In this document: positions 17,842 to 26,905 of the stretch, one piece after another
Layout of the letters: every line of letters starts with the position of its first letter
Position numbering within the stretch: the stretch's first letter is position 1
Source of the DNA: Martinezella rhizogenes
Lineage (GTDB): Bacteria; Pseudomonadota; Alphaproteobacteria; Rhizobiales; Rhizobiaceae
DNA: 64,000 bases
Assembly: GCF_027460065.1 (NCBI RefSeq)
Contig: NZ_JAPYZZ010000003.1
Coordinates: forward strand, 124,001-188,000
Direction: 5' to 3'
Notes under the pieces: model-generated
What the model was told of the DNA's origin: nothing
Databases searched by the model: none
The model's input: only the letters and a program-made list of their open reading frames with translations
Made by a program: the position numbers and the translations under genes

Positions 17842-19407
17842 TTATTTGTCGACCTGGGTCAGCCAGTGCCGCGGCTTGTTGTCGGCGCGGAAGTCGACGC
17901 TCTTGACCTTGGCCAGCATCGCCCAGGCAATCGGCTGCTGGTGCAGCGGCACGAGCATGGTCTCGTCCTTGGCGATCTTCAGCGCAGCCTCTTCGAGCGC
18001 CAGGCGCTTCGTATTGTCCTGCTCCTGCGCCGCCTGCGCGACAAGCTTGTCAATGTCCGGGTTGGACCAGCCGCCATAATTGGAGACGCCCATCGCACCC
18101 TTGCGGGTCGAGAGGATCTGCGACAACATCGAGAAAGCGTCCAGCGTCGGCTCATTCGCCCAGCTGAGGTTGAACACGTCAGCCTTGCCGCCATTGCGCT
18201 TGGGAGACTGCACCGAACGTGGCGCGATGTCGATGGTCGGCTGGAAACCGCCGCGCTTCAACATATTGGCAACGCCCGAGCAGATATCCTCCTCGTTGAC
18301 GCTCTCATCATTCATGCAGGTATAGGTGAAGGCGAGGTTCTTCATGCCGGCATCGGCGAGCAGCTTCTGCGCCTTGGCCGGATCGGCGGGCTCAAAGGTA
18401 TCGAGCGACTTGGCATAACCTGCGATTTCCGGCGCAATCAGCGAGCCGGACGGTCTTGCGAGACCACGCATGACTTTTTTGTTGATCAGGTCACGATCAA
18501 TGGACGCTTCAAAGGCCTGACGGACACGCAGATCGTTGAAGGGGTTCGGCTTGCCGTCTTCCAGCTTTTCGCGGCGGTTGAAGCCGATGAAAAGCGTGCG
18601 AAGTTCGGTGCGCTTCTTGACCGAGATATTGGGCGAAGATTCAAGGCGCGGCAAATCCTGGATCGGAGCGGAATCGATGAGATCGATTTCACCTGAGAGC
18701 AGTGCGGCAACGCGTGTTGCCGCGGATGCAATCGGCACGAATTCGATGCGGTCAAGATTGTGCTTTTTCTGGTCCCACCAGCCTTCATTGGCCACGAGAA
18801 CGGTCTTGCTGTCGGGAACGCGGCTTTCGAGCTTGAACGGGCCGGTGCCGTTGGTGTGCATGGTGGTGTAGCCATCAACCTTCGACGCGAAGTCAGTGGG
18901 CTTCTCGCTGTTGTTATCTTTCAACCACTTGGCGTTAAAAATGAAGATGTTGGTGATGTCGTTCAGAAAGAGCGATGTGGGTGCGTTGACATCGAGATCG
19001 ACGGTGTAATCGTCCACTTTTTTAACACCGGCGAAGATCGGGATATTGCCTCGCAGCGGCGATGTGGCGTCCGAAGCACGCGTGAAGGATGCGACAACAT
19101 CATCGGCGGTGAAGTCTGCGCCGTCATGGAACTTCACGCCCTTGCGCAGGGTAAAGCGCCAGGTCTTTCCATCAATCAGCTTCCACTCGGTGGCAAGCGC
19201 AGGCTCAATCTGGAAGTCCGGCCCGTAGCGCACGAGGCCCTCATAAATATGGTTCAGAAAAGCGAGGTTGGATGTGGACGGAACCGAATATGGATCCAGC
19301 GAATAGAGATCGGCGCGACCACCCCAGCGGAGAGTCTCCGCATTGGCGGGAACGGCAATGGCGGCGGCAGCCATGGCCGCCAGGACAAAACTTCTGATAC
19401 GGGACAT
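17842..19407 (-). CDS. ABC transporter substrate-binding protein, family 5 (DppA/OppA-like)
   Basis: 521 aa with a clear Sec signal peptide (MSRIRSFVLAAMAAAAIAVPANA, cleavage after ANA) and the family 5 solute-binding fold: LRWGGRADLYSLDPYS near the mature start, the WRFTLRKGVKFHDGADFTADDV motif at about 100, and an internal EASIDRDLI. The ligand could be a peptide or another organic solute. The start at 19407 follows GGGGGG. It is first in the minus operon running to 11018, and its promoter is shared with the divergent amidohydrolase and carries operator-like repeats. Confidence 0.92.
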   Translation of the reverse strand: MSRIRSFVLAAMAAAAIAVPANAETLRWGGRADLYSLDPYSVPSTSNLAFLNHIYEGLVRYGPDFQIEPALATEWKLIDGKTWRFTLRKGVKFHDGADFTADDVVASFTRASDATSPLRGNIPIFAGVKKVDDYTVDLDVNAPTSLFLNDITNIFIFNAKWLKDNNSEKPTDFASKVDGYTTMHTNGTGPFKLESRVPDSKTVLVANEGWWDQKKHNLDRIEFVPIASAATRVAALLSGEIDLIDSAPIQDLPRLESSPNISVKKRTELRTLFIGFNRREKLEDGKPNPFNDLRVRQAFEASIDRDLINKKVMRGLARPSGSLIAPEIAGYAKSLDTFEPADPAKAQKLLADAGMKNLAFTYTCMNDESVNEEDICSGVANMLKRGGFQPTIDIAPRSVQSPKRNGGKADVFNLSWANEPTLDAFSMLSQILSTRKGAMGVSNYGGWSNPDIDKLVAQAAQEQDNTKRLALEEAALKIAKDETMLVPLHQQPIAWAMLAKVKSVDFRADNKPRHWLTQVDK

Positions 19408-19486
19408 TTGATCCCCCCTTTTTATAAATCGTTGGAAGACCGGCAGGCGGTCCGGTCGGGCAAAGGGAGTATTGTTTCGCTCAAGC

Positions 19487-19512
19487 TTATTGTCAATAAT
19501 ATTGTTGACAAT
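19487..19512. promoter_or_regulatory. GntR-type operator-like sites, copy 2 (double)
   Basis: TTATTGTCAATAA (19487-19499, perfect 6-bp arms) is followed directly by ATTGTTGACAAT (19501-19512). Within them TTGTCAA and TTGACAA form a larger inverted repeat with an 8-base gap. The 14-mer ATATTGTTGACAAT (19499-19512) is identical to that at 10238-10251. Its position 58 bp before the + amidohydrolase and 92 bp before the binding-protein start fits repression of both divergent promoters. Confidence 0.65.
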
Positions 19513-19569
19513 TATCGTACTCAAAATCGTAAGTTTTTGGATACGAGTTCAAAAGAGGGAGGACGGAAT

Positions 19570-21087
19570 ATGACAGGCTTTCTGCTGCTGCACGGGACGA
19601 TCGTCACGGTGGATAAGGAGCGGCGCATTATTGAAGACGGCGCACTGGTGATCGAGGGCGACAGGATTGTCGACATCGGCACCGTGGATGAACTGGAACC
19701 CCGCCATGGGGACAAGGAGGTCATCGACTGCACGGGAAAGCTGATCATTCCCGGCCTGATCGATGCCCATGGCCATGCCGGCCACGCGCTTCTTCGCAGC
19801 ATCGCGGCGGACACCAATGCGATGTGGATGAAAATCATCACTCCGACCTATTATCACTACGTGACCCGCGACTACTGGTATGCCGACGGGCTGATTTCCG
19901 GCATTGAACGATTGCGCGCCGGGGTGACGACCGGGGCCAGCATCATCACGTCAATGCCGCGCGCGGATGACCCCGTCTTCGCCATCAACCACGCCCGTGC
20001 CTATAGCGAACTCGGCCTTCGCGAAATCATCTGCGTCGGGCCCTCGGGTCTGCCCTGGCCACATCCCGTCACGCGATGGGAGAGCGGCCTGCCCGAACGC
20101 CGCGACGTAAGCTTTGACGAAATGATGGAAGGCAGTGAAGCGGTGATCGAGGCATTGCATGGAAGCGCCGATGGCCGCATCAGCGTTTTCCTGACGCCTT
20201 TCACCATCGTGCCTTCGGTCGAACCGTCCAACGCATCGACGCCCGATCAGGCTGTGAAACTGACCGAGGGCGACAGAATGCAGGCCCGCCGCATACGCGA
20301 GATGGCGCGAAAGAGAGGCCTCAGGCTTCATTCCGACGCCTTTGCCGGGCAAATCCGCATGGCGTTTCAGGACAAGGAAAATGCCCTGCTCGGCCCTGAC
20401 ATTCACCTTCAGCATTGCTGGGGCATCTCCCATGACGAGATCGACATACTGGCCGAGACCGGCACCCGCGTGACGCACGCACCGCCCGGCCGCGCAACCC
20501 CGATCATGGAAATGATGTCGAGAGGCATTCGTGTCGCCATCACCACCGATGGTGCTGCCCCAAGCCGCCATTTCGACATGTTGCAGACGGCGCGTCTGGC
20601 ACAATTCACGCAACATCTCCTGCACAATCACGATCGCTACCTGCTGCCACCAGGCAAGATATTTGAAATGATCACCATCGACGCGGCCCACGCCATCGGC
20701 ATGGAAGACGAGATCGGTTCGCTGGAAATCGGCAAGAAAGCTGACGTCGTCGTCATAGATATGCGCAAGCCACATCTGATGCCCATGTGGATGCCGGTGC
20801 ACCGTCTGGTACATCAGGTTCTCGGCAGCGATGTCGATACCGTCTTTGTGGATGGTAAATTGCTGATGGAAAACGGAAAAGTACAGACATCAAATGTTGA
20901 TGACGCCATTACCTTTGGCCAACAGGAGGCCATGGCGCTGGCAGAACGGGCCGGCCTGAAAGCACATATGCACGATCCCGGCTGGGGCCGCCTGCTGCGC
21001 ACATTCGACGAACCGGTGTGCCCTCCCCGTCCGCCGGCGGATGCCAGCTCCCGCGCGACCGACCACAAGCCCGGTCAAGGTCACTAA
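19570..21087 (+). CDS. Amidohydrolase-family protein (ATZ/TRZ-like metal-dependent hydrolase)
   Basis: 505 aa. Motifs in order: IPGLIDAHGHAGH (HxH), LRLHSDAFAG, IHLQHCWGIS and AITTDGAAPS, the four metal or catalytic segments of the ATZ/TRZ subgroup (aminohydrolases acting on ring C-N bonds, e.g. guanine deaminase-like or chlorohydrolases). The start ATG at 19570 has GGAGG 7 bases upstream. It is transcribed divergently from the importer operon and shares its operator region. This is the third amidohydrolase of the regulon, suggesting sequential hydrolysis of a nitrogen-rich compound. Confidence 0.86.
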   Translation: MTGFLLLHGTIVTVDKERRIIEDGALVIEGDRIVDIGTVDELEPRHGDKEVIDCTGKLIIPGLIDAHGHAGHALLRSIAADTNAMWMKIITPTYYHYVTRDYWYADGLISGIERLRAGVTTGASIITSMPRADDPVFAINHARAYSELGLREIICVGPSGLPWPHPVTRWESGLPERRDVSFDEMMEGSEAVIEALHGSADGRISVFLTPFTIVPSVEPSNASTPDQAVKLTEGDRMQARRIREMARKRGLRLHSDAFAGQIRMAFQDKENALLGPDIHLQHCWGISHDEIDILAETGTRVTHAPPGRATPIMEMMSRGIRVAITTDGAAPSRHFDMLQTARLAQFTQHLLHNHDRYLLPPGKIFEMITIDAAHAIGMEDEIGSLEIGKKADVVVIDMRKPHLMPMWMPVHRLVHQVLGSDVDTVFVDGKLLMENGKVQTSNVDDAITFGQQEAMALAERAGLKAHMHDPGWGRLLRTFDEPVCPPRPPADASSRATDHKPGQGH

Positions 21088-21138
21088 ATCTTCAGGCGGC
21101 GGCAAGCCCCCTTCCCAAATCCTTACCAGCATCACGAC

Positions 21139-21170
21139 AAAAACTCCCCGGCCTGGAGTGGTCCGGGGAG
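21139..21170 (-). terminator. Intrinsic terminator of the porin gene
   Basis: CTCCCCGG (21144-21151) pairs with CCGGGGAG (21163-21170). On the minus strand the hairpin is followed by TTTTTG, a good intrinsic terminator about 110 bp after the porin stop. A second imperfect inverted repeat (around 21218-21236) lies between. The convergent amidohydrolase ends at 21087. Confidence 0.7.
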
Positions 21171-21278
21171 CAAACCTGACATCATGTCAGGAACTTTGAC
21201 TGGAGCTAGTGACTCACCCGTTCGAAAACGGGGTGGATCTGAGTTGTCTAACCCGGTTTATGCTTTTTATGCAGGCGA

Positions 21279-22346
21279 TTAGAACGAACGCTCAAGACGA
21301 ACGAAACCGGTCCAAGCTTCAGGCTTCTTTTCGACGTCGAGGTAGTTCGCAGTCAGTCTCGTGGAGAAGCCGTCGGTGATTTTGTAATCAACCGTCAGAC
21401 CAGCCTTCCAGGCATCGTTGTTCGAGAAATCATCCCAGGAAGCGAGGCCGTAGCCACCGTAATATTGCACGCCGGGGGTGATCTTCAGCTTGTCGGTTGC
21501 CTTGATGGCGTAGGAAGCAGCAACGGCCCATTCGGAAACGTTGTAATAGGCGTTTGCGCCGGAAGCCCAGACACCGGCCAGAGCGAATGTGCCCGGACCA
21601 ACACCAGCTTCTGCAATCAGGCGAACGGCGCCATTTTCGCGATCGGTGTCATAACCACCGATAAGAGCGAAAGAGACGCTGTCGAACTTGGCGCCAACGC
21701 CAGCAGCAACACCAACGTTGTTCGAAGTACCAACGTTGTTGGCGTTGTTGTTCTTGTTGTAGGAACCGACAGCAACACCTTCCAGCTCGTCAACCGAAAC
21801 GCCGGCCCAGAAAGAACCTGCATCGTAGGTGTAGCGAATGGAGTTGAACTTGGAGTTTGAAGACAGTTCGTCGGTTTCGCCGCCGATGCCATCATCCCAC
21901 CAGCTGGTGAACTTACCAACCTTGAGGCCGGCGAGTTCGATGAACGCCTGGTCAACGAATACCGGCGAACCCTTGTCGTTCGTGTTTTTGTCGTTCAAGG
22001 CAGCAGAGCCGCTGTCAGCATTGCCCTGGAAGCCGATGAAGCCGCGCAGAGCACCGAGTTCGGTGTCGGTGCGGGTGTCAATTTCGAACTGTGCGCGGGT
22101 GAAGGAATCCCAGTCGGACTTGCCCGATTTGTCACGTGCGAAATCGGTCTGGAAACGGACATAACCCTGGAACTTGAGGCAGGTTTCGGTGCCGGGCATA
22201 TAGAAGAAGCCCTTACCGAAAGCGTCGCAGACGCGGACATATTCCATGGGCTCGGGTTCAGCGGCGACGATGGCGTCAGCAGCTTTTGCGCCGGATACTG
22301 CTGCGAGAGCGGCAGCGGAGCCGATCAGAAGGCTTTTGATGTTCAT
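21279..22346 (-). CDS. Outer-membrane porin (RopA/Omp2b family)
   Basis: 355 aa with signal peptide MNIKSLLIGSAAALAAVSGAKA and the conserved start of the mature alphaproteobacterial porin (DAIVAAEPEPMEYVRVCDAFGKGFFYMPGTETCLK, with two cysteines). A 16-strand trimeric barrel is expected; the protein ends in FVRLERSF with a terminal Phe, the outer-membrane assembly signal. An Asn-rich loop (NKNNNANNVGTSNN) probably lies at the surface. The gene has a GC content and codon use typical of a highly expressed gene, and a long AT-rich leader. Confidence 0.93.
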   Translation of the reverse strand: MNIKSLLIGSAAALAAVSGAKAADAIVAAEPEPMEYVRVCDAFGKGFFYMPGTETCLKFQGYVRFQTDFARDKSGKSDWDSFTRAQFEIDTRTDTELGALRGFIGFQGNADSGSAALNDKNTNDKGSPVFVDQAFIELAGLKVGKFTSWWDDGIGGETDELSSNSKFNSIRYTYDAGSFWAGVSVDELEGVAVGSYNKNNNANNVGTSNNVGVAAGVGAKFDSVSFALIGGYDTDRENGAVRLIAEAGVGPGTFALAGVWASGANAYYNVSEWAVAASYAIKATDKLKITPGVQYYGGYGLASWDDFSNNDAWKAGLTVDYKITDGFSTRLTANYLDVEKKPEAWTGFVRLERSF

Positions 22347-22819
22347 TTATAATCTCCAGTCAAAAATTTTTTCAACAAATGCGCAGATTTGAGGGCTGGT
22401 CTTTCCCTGCCGCCCGCTTCCCTGCGCTGATTGAGCAAATGACAGAAACTACTGTGGAGTCGCAATTAAAATCGAATGAATGGAAATATAATATAAGTAC
22501 ACTTTCGGATTAAGTAGTAAAATTACAACAATTTACTAGTTTAAAATATAGTAATTTCATTATTTATTTCGAAATAATTCCATTTATTACTAAGAATAAA
22601 TTTTCTAAAATTACTATATTATTACGTTGCAAAACATAGGTGAAACCCTCGCGCAATCCTGCGAAAGACCGGGAACGCACCCATATGCGAGAAGAGGCGA
22701 CCAAGACTTGCCTTGCGGAGCCCAGAGCGAGAAAGGAAAAGCGCGGCAAGAAGACATCAGGTTACGGCGGACACGGCGGCCTGCCCGCCTCCCCGTCAAA
22801 TCCGCTAAAGGTCGAGGGC
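22347..22819. promoter_or_regulatory. Long AT-rich intergenic region upstream of the porin gene
   Basis: This 473-bp stretch has no convincing gene. Bases 22441-22630 are strikingly AT-rich compared with the surrounding GC-rich sequence and include the perfect 14-bp palindrome TTATTTCGAAATAA at 22564-22577, within a weaker 40-bp dyad (22551-22590). The region probably holds the porin promoter and a long 5' leader, perhaps with an upstream UP-element-like or nucleoid-protein binding tract. The part nearest the GGDEF-EAL stop (22640-22819) is GC-rich and featureless. Confidence 0.5.
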
Positions 22820-24994
22820 TTACGGCCTGTCGCCGGAAAGGCCGGTGGGGAATATCGTCGTATTCCCCAGCATCGCCTCTATCGCATCCGCAGGAAGAGG
22901 ACGGCTGAAATAATAGCCCTGACCGTAAGGACAGCCGGCCGTGCGCAGGAACGTCGCCTGCTCGGCGGTTTCCACGCCTTCGGCAATGACATTGATGCCA
23001 AGCGATCCGGCAAGCTGGATCATGATCGTGACGATGGCGCTGTCCTTGGTTTTCTCCGGCAGGTGGGTCAGGAACGACCGGTCTATCTTCATGCAGGACA
23101 GTGGGAATGTCTTGAGCATGCCGAGACAGGAATAACCGATGCCGAAATCATCCAGCGCCAGGCTGACGCCCATCTGTTTTATGGCGCGCATGATCCGCAC
23201 CGATGTCTCGACATCCTGAATGATCAGCGTCTCGGTGATCTCGATTTCCAGCAGGGAGGGCACAAGACCTGTTTCCTTCAGCACCGACCGGATCTGCTGC
23301 ACCAGCCCGCCCTGAAACTGACGCGGCGAGATATTGACCGCCATCTTGACCGGCGCGAGGCCGGCGGAAACCCATGCCTGCGCCTGATGGCAGGCCTTCC
23401 GGAGGATGTTTGCCCCGAGTTCCACGATAAGCCCGGTTTCTTCCGCAAGCCCGATGAATTCCGCAGGGCCGAGCAGACCTTCCGTGGGGTGCTGCCAGCG
23501 CACCAGCGCCTCCACGCCGCTGATCCGGCCGCTGGCAAGATCGACCTGCGGCTGGAAATGCAGGACAAATTCGTCCTTCTCAACGGCTTTGCGCAACTCC
23601 TCGATACGGGTGAATTTCTTCCTCAGATCATCCGCCATGTTCGGCGTGAAGGTGGCAATACTGTCGCGTCCGTTATGTTTGGCCTCATACATGGCAAGAT
23701 CGGCCGCCGCGACGATTTCCGCCGTGGTTTCCCCGTGTTCCGGGAAAAAAGCCATGCCGATGCTGCAAGTGACCTTGATATCGTAATTGCCGATGCGCAA
23801 CGGCTGCGAGACTGCGGCGCGGATGCGCTGCAGGCGGTTCTCGACATCATCCTTGCGCTCTTCGAGAATAATGACGAACTCGTCGCCCCCTACCCTCAGA
23901 ACGAGATCGTTTTGCCTGAGGCTCGCCGCAATGCGCTCGGCGGTTTTCGACAGCAGTGCATCGCCGATGCTGTGCCCCAGCGTATCATTGATCTGCTTGA
24001 AATTATCGAGATCGAGAAAACCGATGCCGACCCTTCTGTTCATCTTTGCCGCCGCCGCCAATATCTCCGGCAGCCGGGTATCGAGGAAACGGCGGTTTGG
24101 TAGCCGGGTCAGCATGTCGTGATCCGCCAGAAAGGCGATGTGTTCCGCTGCCCTTTTTCGGTCTATCGCCAGACCCGCCATACGCGCCGCGGCACCGACA
24201 AATTCCACCAGCGCAGCATCGGGCTTGCGGCCGGCCAGCTTGCACCAGACGAAACCGTGCGCCTTGCCTTCACTGGCGGGAATATCGAAACTGAAGGCCG
24301 TATCCTCCGCCGGATGGGCGAGGCTTTCGGGATCGCTGACGTTAGAGATGAGCGTGATCAGCCCTGCCTGCTGCGCAAGGGCGGGTGAGACGTAAACGGA
24401 AGGTTCCCCCACTGCAGCCTCAAACACCCGCACGGCGCAGGCAAGGCCAGTCGCCAGATTCTCGATGGCCTTGACGAATTCCTCGAGAAAATCCTCGATA
24501 CGCGCTGCCGCGACAATCATCTCCAGAATATGCGCCTGCGCCTGAAGCAATCGCTCAGAGGCCTTTTTCTGGGTGATATCGCGCGATGCGCCCACGACGC
24601 CGATAATCTTGCCGGACTTGTCCTTCAGCGGCACGCGCGACATCATCAGCCAGCGATCGATATCGCCGCGCATGGCGCGTTCCTCATAACCGAGATCCGG
24701 TTCGCCAGTGCGCATCACCCGCGCTTCAGTATCGGGAATGCCGGCGTTGCGTGCCGCTTCGCCATGAATATCGTAATCGGTGAGCCCGATCAGCTCCTCG
24801 ACACTTTCAAAGCCGTTTTCGGTGACGATGGCCCGGTTGGCAAAAAGAAAACGCCCTTCCAGATCCTTGGCATAAATAAAATCCGGCACATGATCGATCA
24901 TCGCTTCCAAAAGCGTGTGACGGCCGGAGGGATTGGCGTTTTCGCCTGTTGCTGGAGAGGCAGATGGCGTTATGCCGCGCTTTTTTCGCGACAT
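22820..24994 (-). CDS. PAS-(GAF-like)-GGDEF-EAL cyclic-di-GMP enzyme
   Basis: 724 aa from ATG 24994 (a GTG at 25033 with GAGG upstream is also plausible). Domains: PAS at about 25-150 (DHVPDFIYAKDLEGRFLFAN, PAC end VGASRDITQKK), a GAF-like segment about 155-300, GGDEF about 310-475 with an intact RVGGDEFVII active loop, and EAL about 490-724 with EALVRWQ, NISPRQ, LALDDFGIGYS and DRSFL. Both diguanylate cyclase and phosphodiesterase motifs look competent. No transmembrane helix, so it is cytoplasmic and probably senses a small ligand or redox state. It stands alone downstream of its own promoter. Confidence 0.92.
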   Translation of the reverse strand: MSRKKRGITPSASPATGENANPSGRHTLLEAMIDHVPDFIYAKDLEGRFLFANRAIVTENGFESVEELIGLTDYDIHGEAARNAGIPDTEARVMRTGEPDLGYEERAMRGDIDRWLMMSRVPLKDKSGKIIGVVGASRDITQKKASERLLQAQAHILEMIVAAARIEDFLEEFVKAIENLATGLACAVRVFEAAVGEPSVYVSPALAQQAGLITLISNVSDPESLAHPAEDTAFSFDIPASEGKAHGFVWCKLAGRKPDAALVEFVGAAARMAGLAIDRKRAAEHIAFLADHDMLTRLPNRRFLDTRLPEILAAAAKMNRRVGIGFLDLDNFKQINDTLGHSIGDALLSKTAERIAASLRQNDLVLRVGGDEFVIILEERKDDVENRLQRIRAAVSQPLRIGNYDIKVTCSIGMAFFPEHGETTAEIVAAADLAMYEAKHNGRDSIATFTPNMADDLRKKFTRIEELRKAVEKDEFVLHFQPQVDLASGRISGVEALVRWQHPTEGLLGPAEFIGLAEETGLIVELGANILRKACHQAQAWVSAGLAPVKMAVNISPRQFQGGLVQQIRSVLKETGLVPSLLEIEITETLIIQDVETSVRIMRAIKQMGVSLALDDFGIGYSCLGMLKTFPLSCMKIDRSFLTHLPEKTKDSAIVTIMIQLAGSLGINVIAEGVETAEQATFLRTAGCPYGQGYYFSRPLPADAIEAMLGNTTIFPTGLSGDRP

Positions 24995-25160
24995 CCGGTT
25001 CTCTTCGGGTGTCTTCGGGCCTTTGGAACGCACCTCTCCGCCTCATCACTTTATAAGGAAGCAGAATAGTAGGATTATACATATTATATAATGATGAACG
25101 GCGAGTAGAGATTGCGGAGAATACTCCTTTTACCATCGACAAACCACCGACCACATGAAA

Positions 25161-25188
25161 CGAAACGGCGCGACAAAAGCCGCGCCGT
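25161..25188 (-). terminator. Hairpin after the 2-hydroxyacid dehydrogenase gene
   Basis: ACGGCGCG (25165-25172) pairs with CGCGCCGT (25181-25188); on the minus strand it is followed by TTCGTTTC. It lies 27 bp after the stop at 25215 and probably ends the ABC/dehydrogenase operon. An AT-rich promoter-like segment for the GGDEF-EAL gene follows at 25060-25100. Confidence 0.55.
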
Positions 25189-25214
25189 CCGATGGTCAAC
25201 AGGGAAAAGACGGC

Positions 25215-26150
25215 TTACACCACCGGCGTCGGAAGGTCCTTGCCGGTAAAATGCGCATCGAGATTGGCCAGAACCAGATCGGCCATGGCACGCCGTGTCT
25301 GGTGTGTGCCGCTGCCGACATGCGGAGCAAGCGTGACGGTGTCGAAGGCAAACAGTGCCTCCGGCACGCGTGGCTCGTCCTCGAAAACATCCAGCGCCGC
25401 GCCACCGATCGTGCCGTTCGAAAGCGCCTCGACCAGCGCCTTCTCATCCACAAGCGAACCGCGCGCCACATTGACGAGCACACCCTGTGGCCCAAGCGCC
25501 TTCAACACGTCTGCATTGACGATATGACGCGTTTCGGCAGTGGCAGCGGCAGCGATAACAAGCACATCACAATTGGCGGCCAGCGTCTCGATGCTGTCGT
25601 AGTAATCATAGGCCACATCGCGGCGGTTTCTGGCGGTATAGGAAATGCGTGCATCAAAACCTTCAAGCCGCTTTGCAATGGCCTGACCGATGCGGCCAAG
25701 GCCGAAAATGCCATAACGGCGACCGGCCACCCGGGTGGAAAGCCCCATATCGCCCTTCAGCCATTGCCCGGTGCGCACATGCTGATCCGCCTGCGGTAGC
25801 TTGCGTGCCTGCGCCAGAATGAGGCCAAGCGCGAGGTCAGCGACGTCGGCCGTCAGCACATCAGGCGTATTGGAAACGCGGAAACCGCGCCGCTTGGCTT
25901 CCGTCAGATCTACCTTGTCGAAACCGACACCGTTGATGGCCACGATTTCGAGGTTGGGGAGTGCAGCACCAATATCTGCCGGCAGGCCGATATGGCCGCC
26001 GGTGACGACGCCGCGGATCGCGCCGCCCTTTTCAGCAAGGAACGCCGCCTTGTCTGCCGCTTCGAACATGCGGTGCACGGTGAAGCGCTCAGCTAGTTCC
26101 TGTTCCAGTGCCGGGATGAGCGGGCACAGTTGCACGATTTCAGTGGTCAT
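25215..26150 (-). CDS. D-isomer-specific 2-hydroxyacid dehydrogenase (glyoxylate/hydroxypyruvate reductase-like)
   Basis: 311 aa. NAD(P)-binding motif YGIFGLGRIGQAIAKRL at about 146-162, Arg in NVARGSLVD, Glu in DVFEDEP and the catalytic His in LAPHVGSGTHQTR. It should reversibly reduce a 2-oxoacid such as glyoxylate or hydroxypyruvate. It is the last gene of the importer operon (23 bp after the ATPase), so it may process a hydroxyacid or amino-acid derivative taken up by that importer. Confidence 0.88.
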   Translation of the reverse strand: MTTEIVQLCPLIPALEQELAERFTVHRMFEAADKAAFLAEKGGAIRGVVTGGHIGLPADIGAALPNLEIVAINGVGFDKVDLTEAKRRGFRVSNTPDVLTADVADLALGLILAQARKLPQADQHVRTGQWLKGDMGLSTRVAGRRYGIFGLGRIGQAIAKRLEGFDARISYTARNRRDVAYDYYDSIETLAANCDVLVIAAAATAETRHIVNADVLKALGPQGVLVNVARGSLVDEKALVEALSNGTIGGAALDVFEDEPRVPEALFAFDTVTLAPHVGSGTHQTRRAMADLVLANLDAHFTGKDLPTPVV

Positions 26151-26173
26151 GGATTTTCCTTTGCGGCCCTGCG

Positions 26174-26905
26174 CTATTTCACGTCGGCCTTGACGAATTG
26201 CCGGAGTTCCGGCGTTTGCGGATTGGCGAAGAGTTCGGACGAACGGCCCTGCTCCCAGATCTTGCCCTTGTGCATGAAGATGGTTTCGGTCGCCACGCGG
26301 CGCGCAAAGGCCATTTCATGGGTGACGAGGATCATGGTCATGCCGCCCTTGGCGAGGTTTTCCATGACGGTCAGCACTTCCTCGGTCAGTTCAGGATCGA
26401 GCGCCGAGGTCACCTCGTCGAACAGCATCACCTTCGGTCGCATGGCGAGCGAGCGGGCAATCGCCACGCGCTGCTGCTGGCCGCCGGACAGCTGGTCGGG
26501 ATAGGAATCGAATTTCTCCGACAGGCCGACGAGTTGCAGAACTTCGCGGGCGATATCCTTGGTTTCCGATTTCGCCACGTCCTTGACGATGCGTGGCGCA
26601 AGCATGATGTTTTCGCCGACCGTCAGATGCGGGAAAAGATTGTAGCTCTGAAAGACGATGCCGACATCGGTGCGCAGCTTGCGCAGCGCCTTGGCGTCTT
26701 CGCCGATCGCATGACCGGCGATTTCGATACGGCCCGAATTGATCTTCTCCAACCCGTTCATGCAGCGCAGAAGCGTGCTCTTGCCCGAGCCCGAGCGGCC
26801 GATGAGGGCGAAGACTTCACCGCGACCAACCGTCAGCGACACGCCTTTGAGGACTTCCAGAGCGCCAAAGCTCTTGTGAACGTTTTCAACGATTACTTCC
26901 GGCAT
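26174..26905 (-). CDS. Polar amino-acid-type ABC transporter ATPase
   Basis: 243 aa; Walker A GRSGSGKST at about 35, signature LSGGQQQRVAIARSL, Walker B MLFDEVTSALDPE and switch His in VTHEMAFARRV, as in GlnQ/HisP. The ATG at 26905 follows AGGAGG and overlaps the upstream permease by 20 bases. Pairs with the two permeases and binding protein that precede it. Confidence 0.93.
   Translation of the reverse strand: MPEVIVENVHKSFGALEVLKGVSLTVGRGEVFALIGRSGSGKSTLLRCMNGLEKINSGRIEIAGHAIGEDAKALRKLRTDVGIVFQSYNLFPHLTVGENIMLAPRIVKDVAKSETKDIAREVLQLVGLSEKFDSYPDQLSGGQQQRVAIARSLAMRPKVMLFDEVTSALDPELTEEVLTVMENLAKGGMTMILVTHEMAFARRVATETIFMHKGKIWEQGRSSELFANPQTPELRQFVKADVK

Noticed and set aside
18760..19569. N-terminal extension of the + strand amidohydrolase
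   Set aside because: It overlaps the binding-protein gene antisense and the operator region; the ATG at 19570 has an ideal ribosome site and matches the family start.
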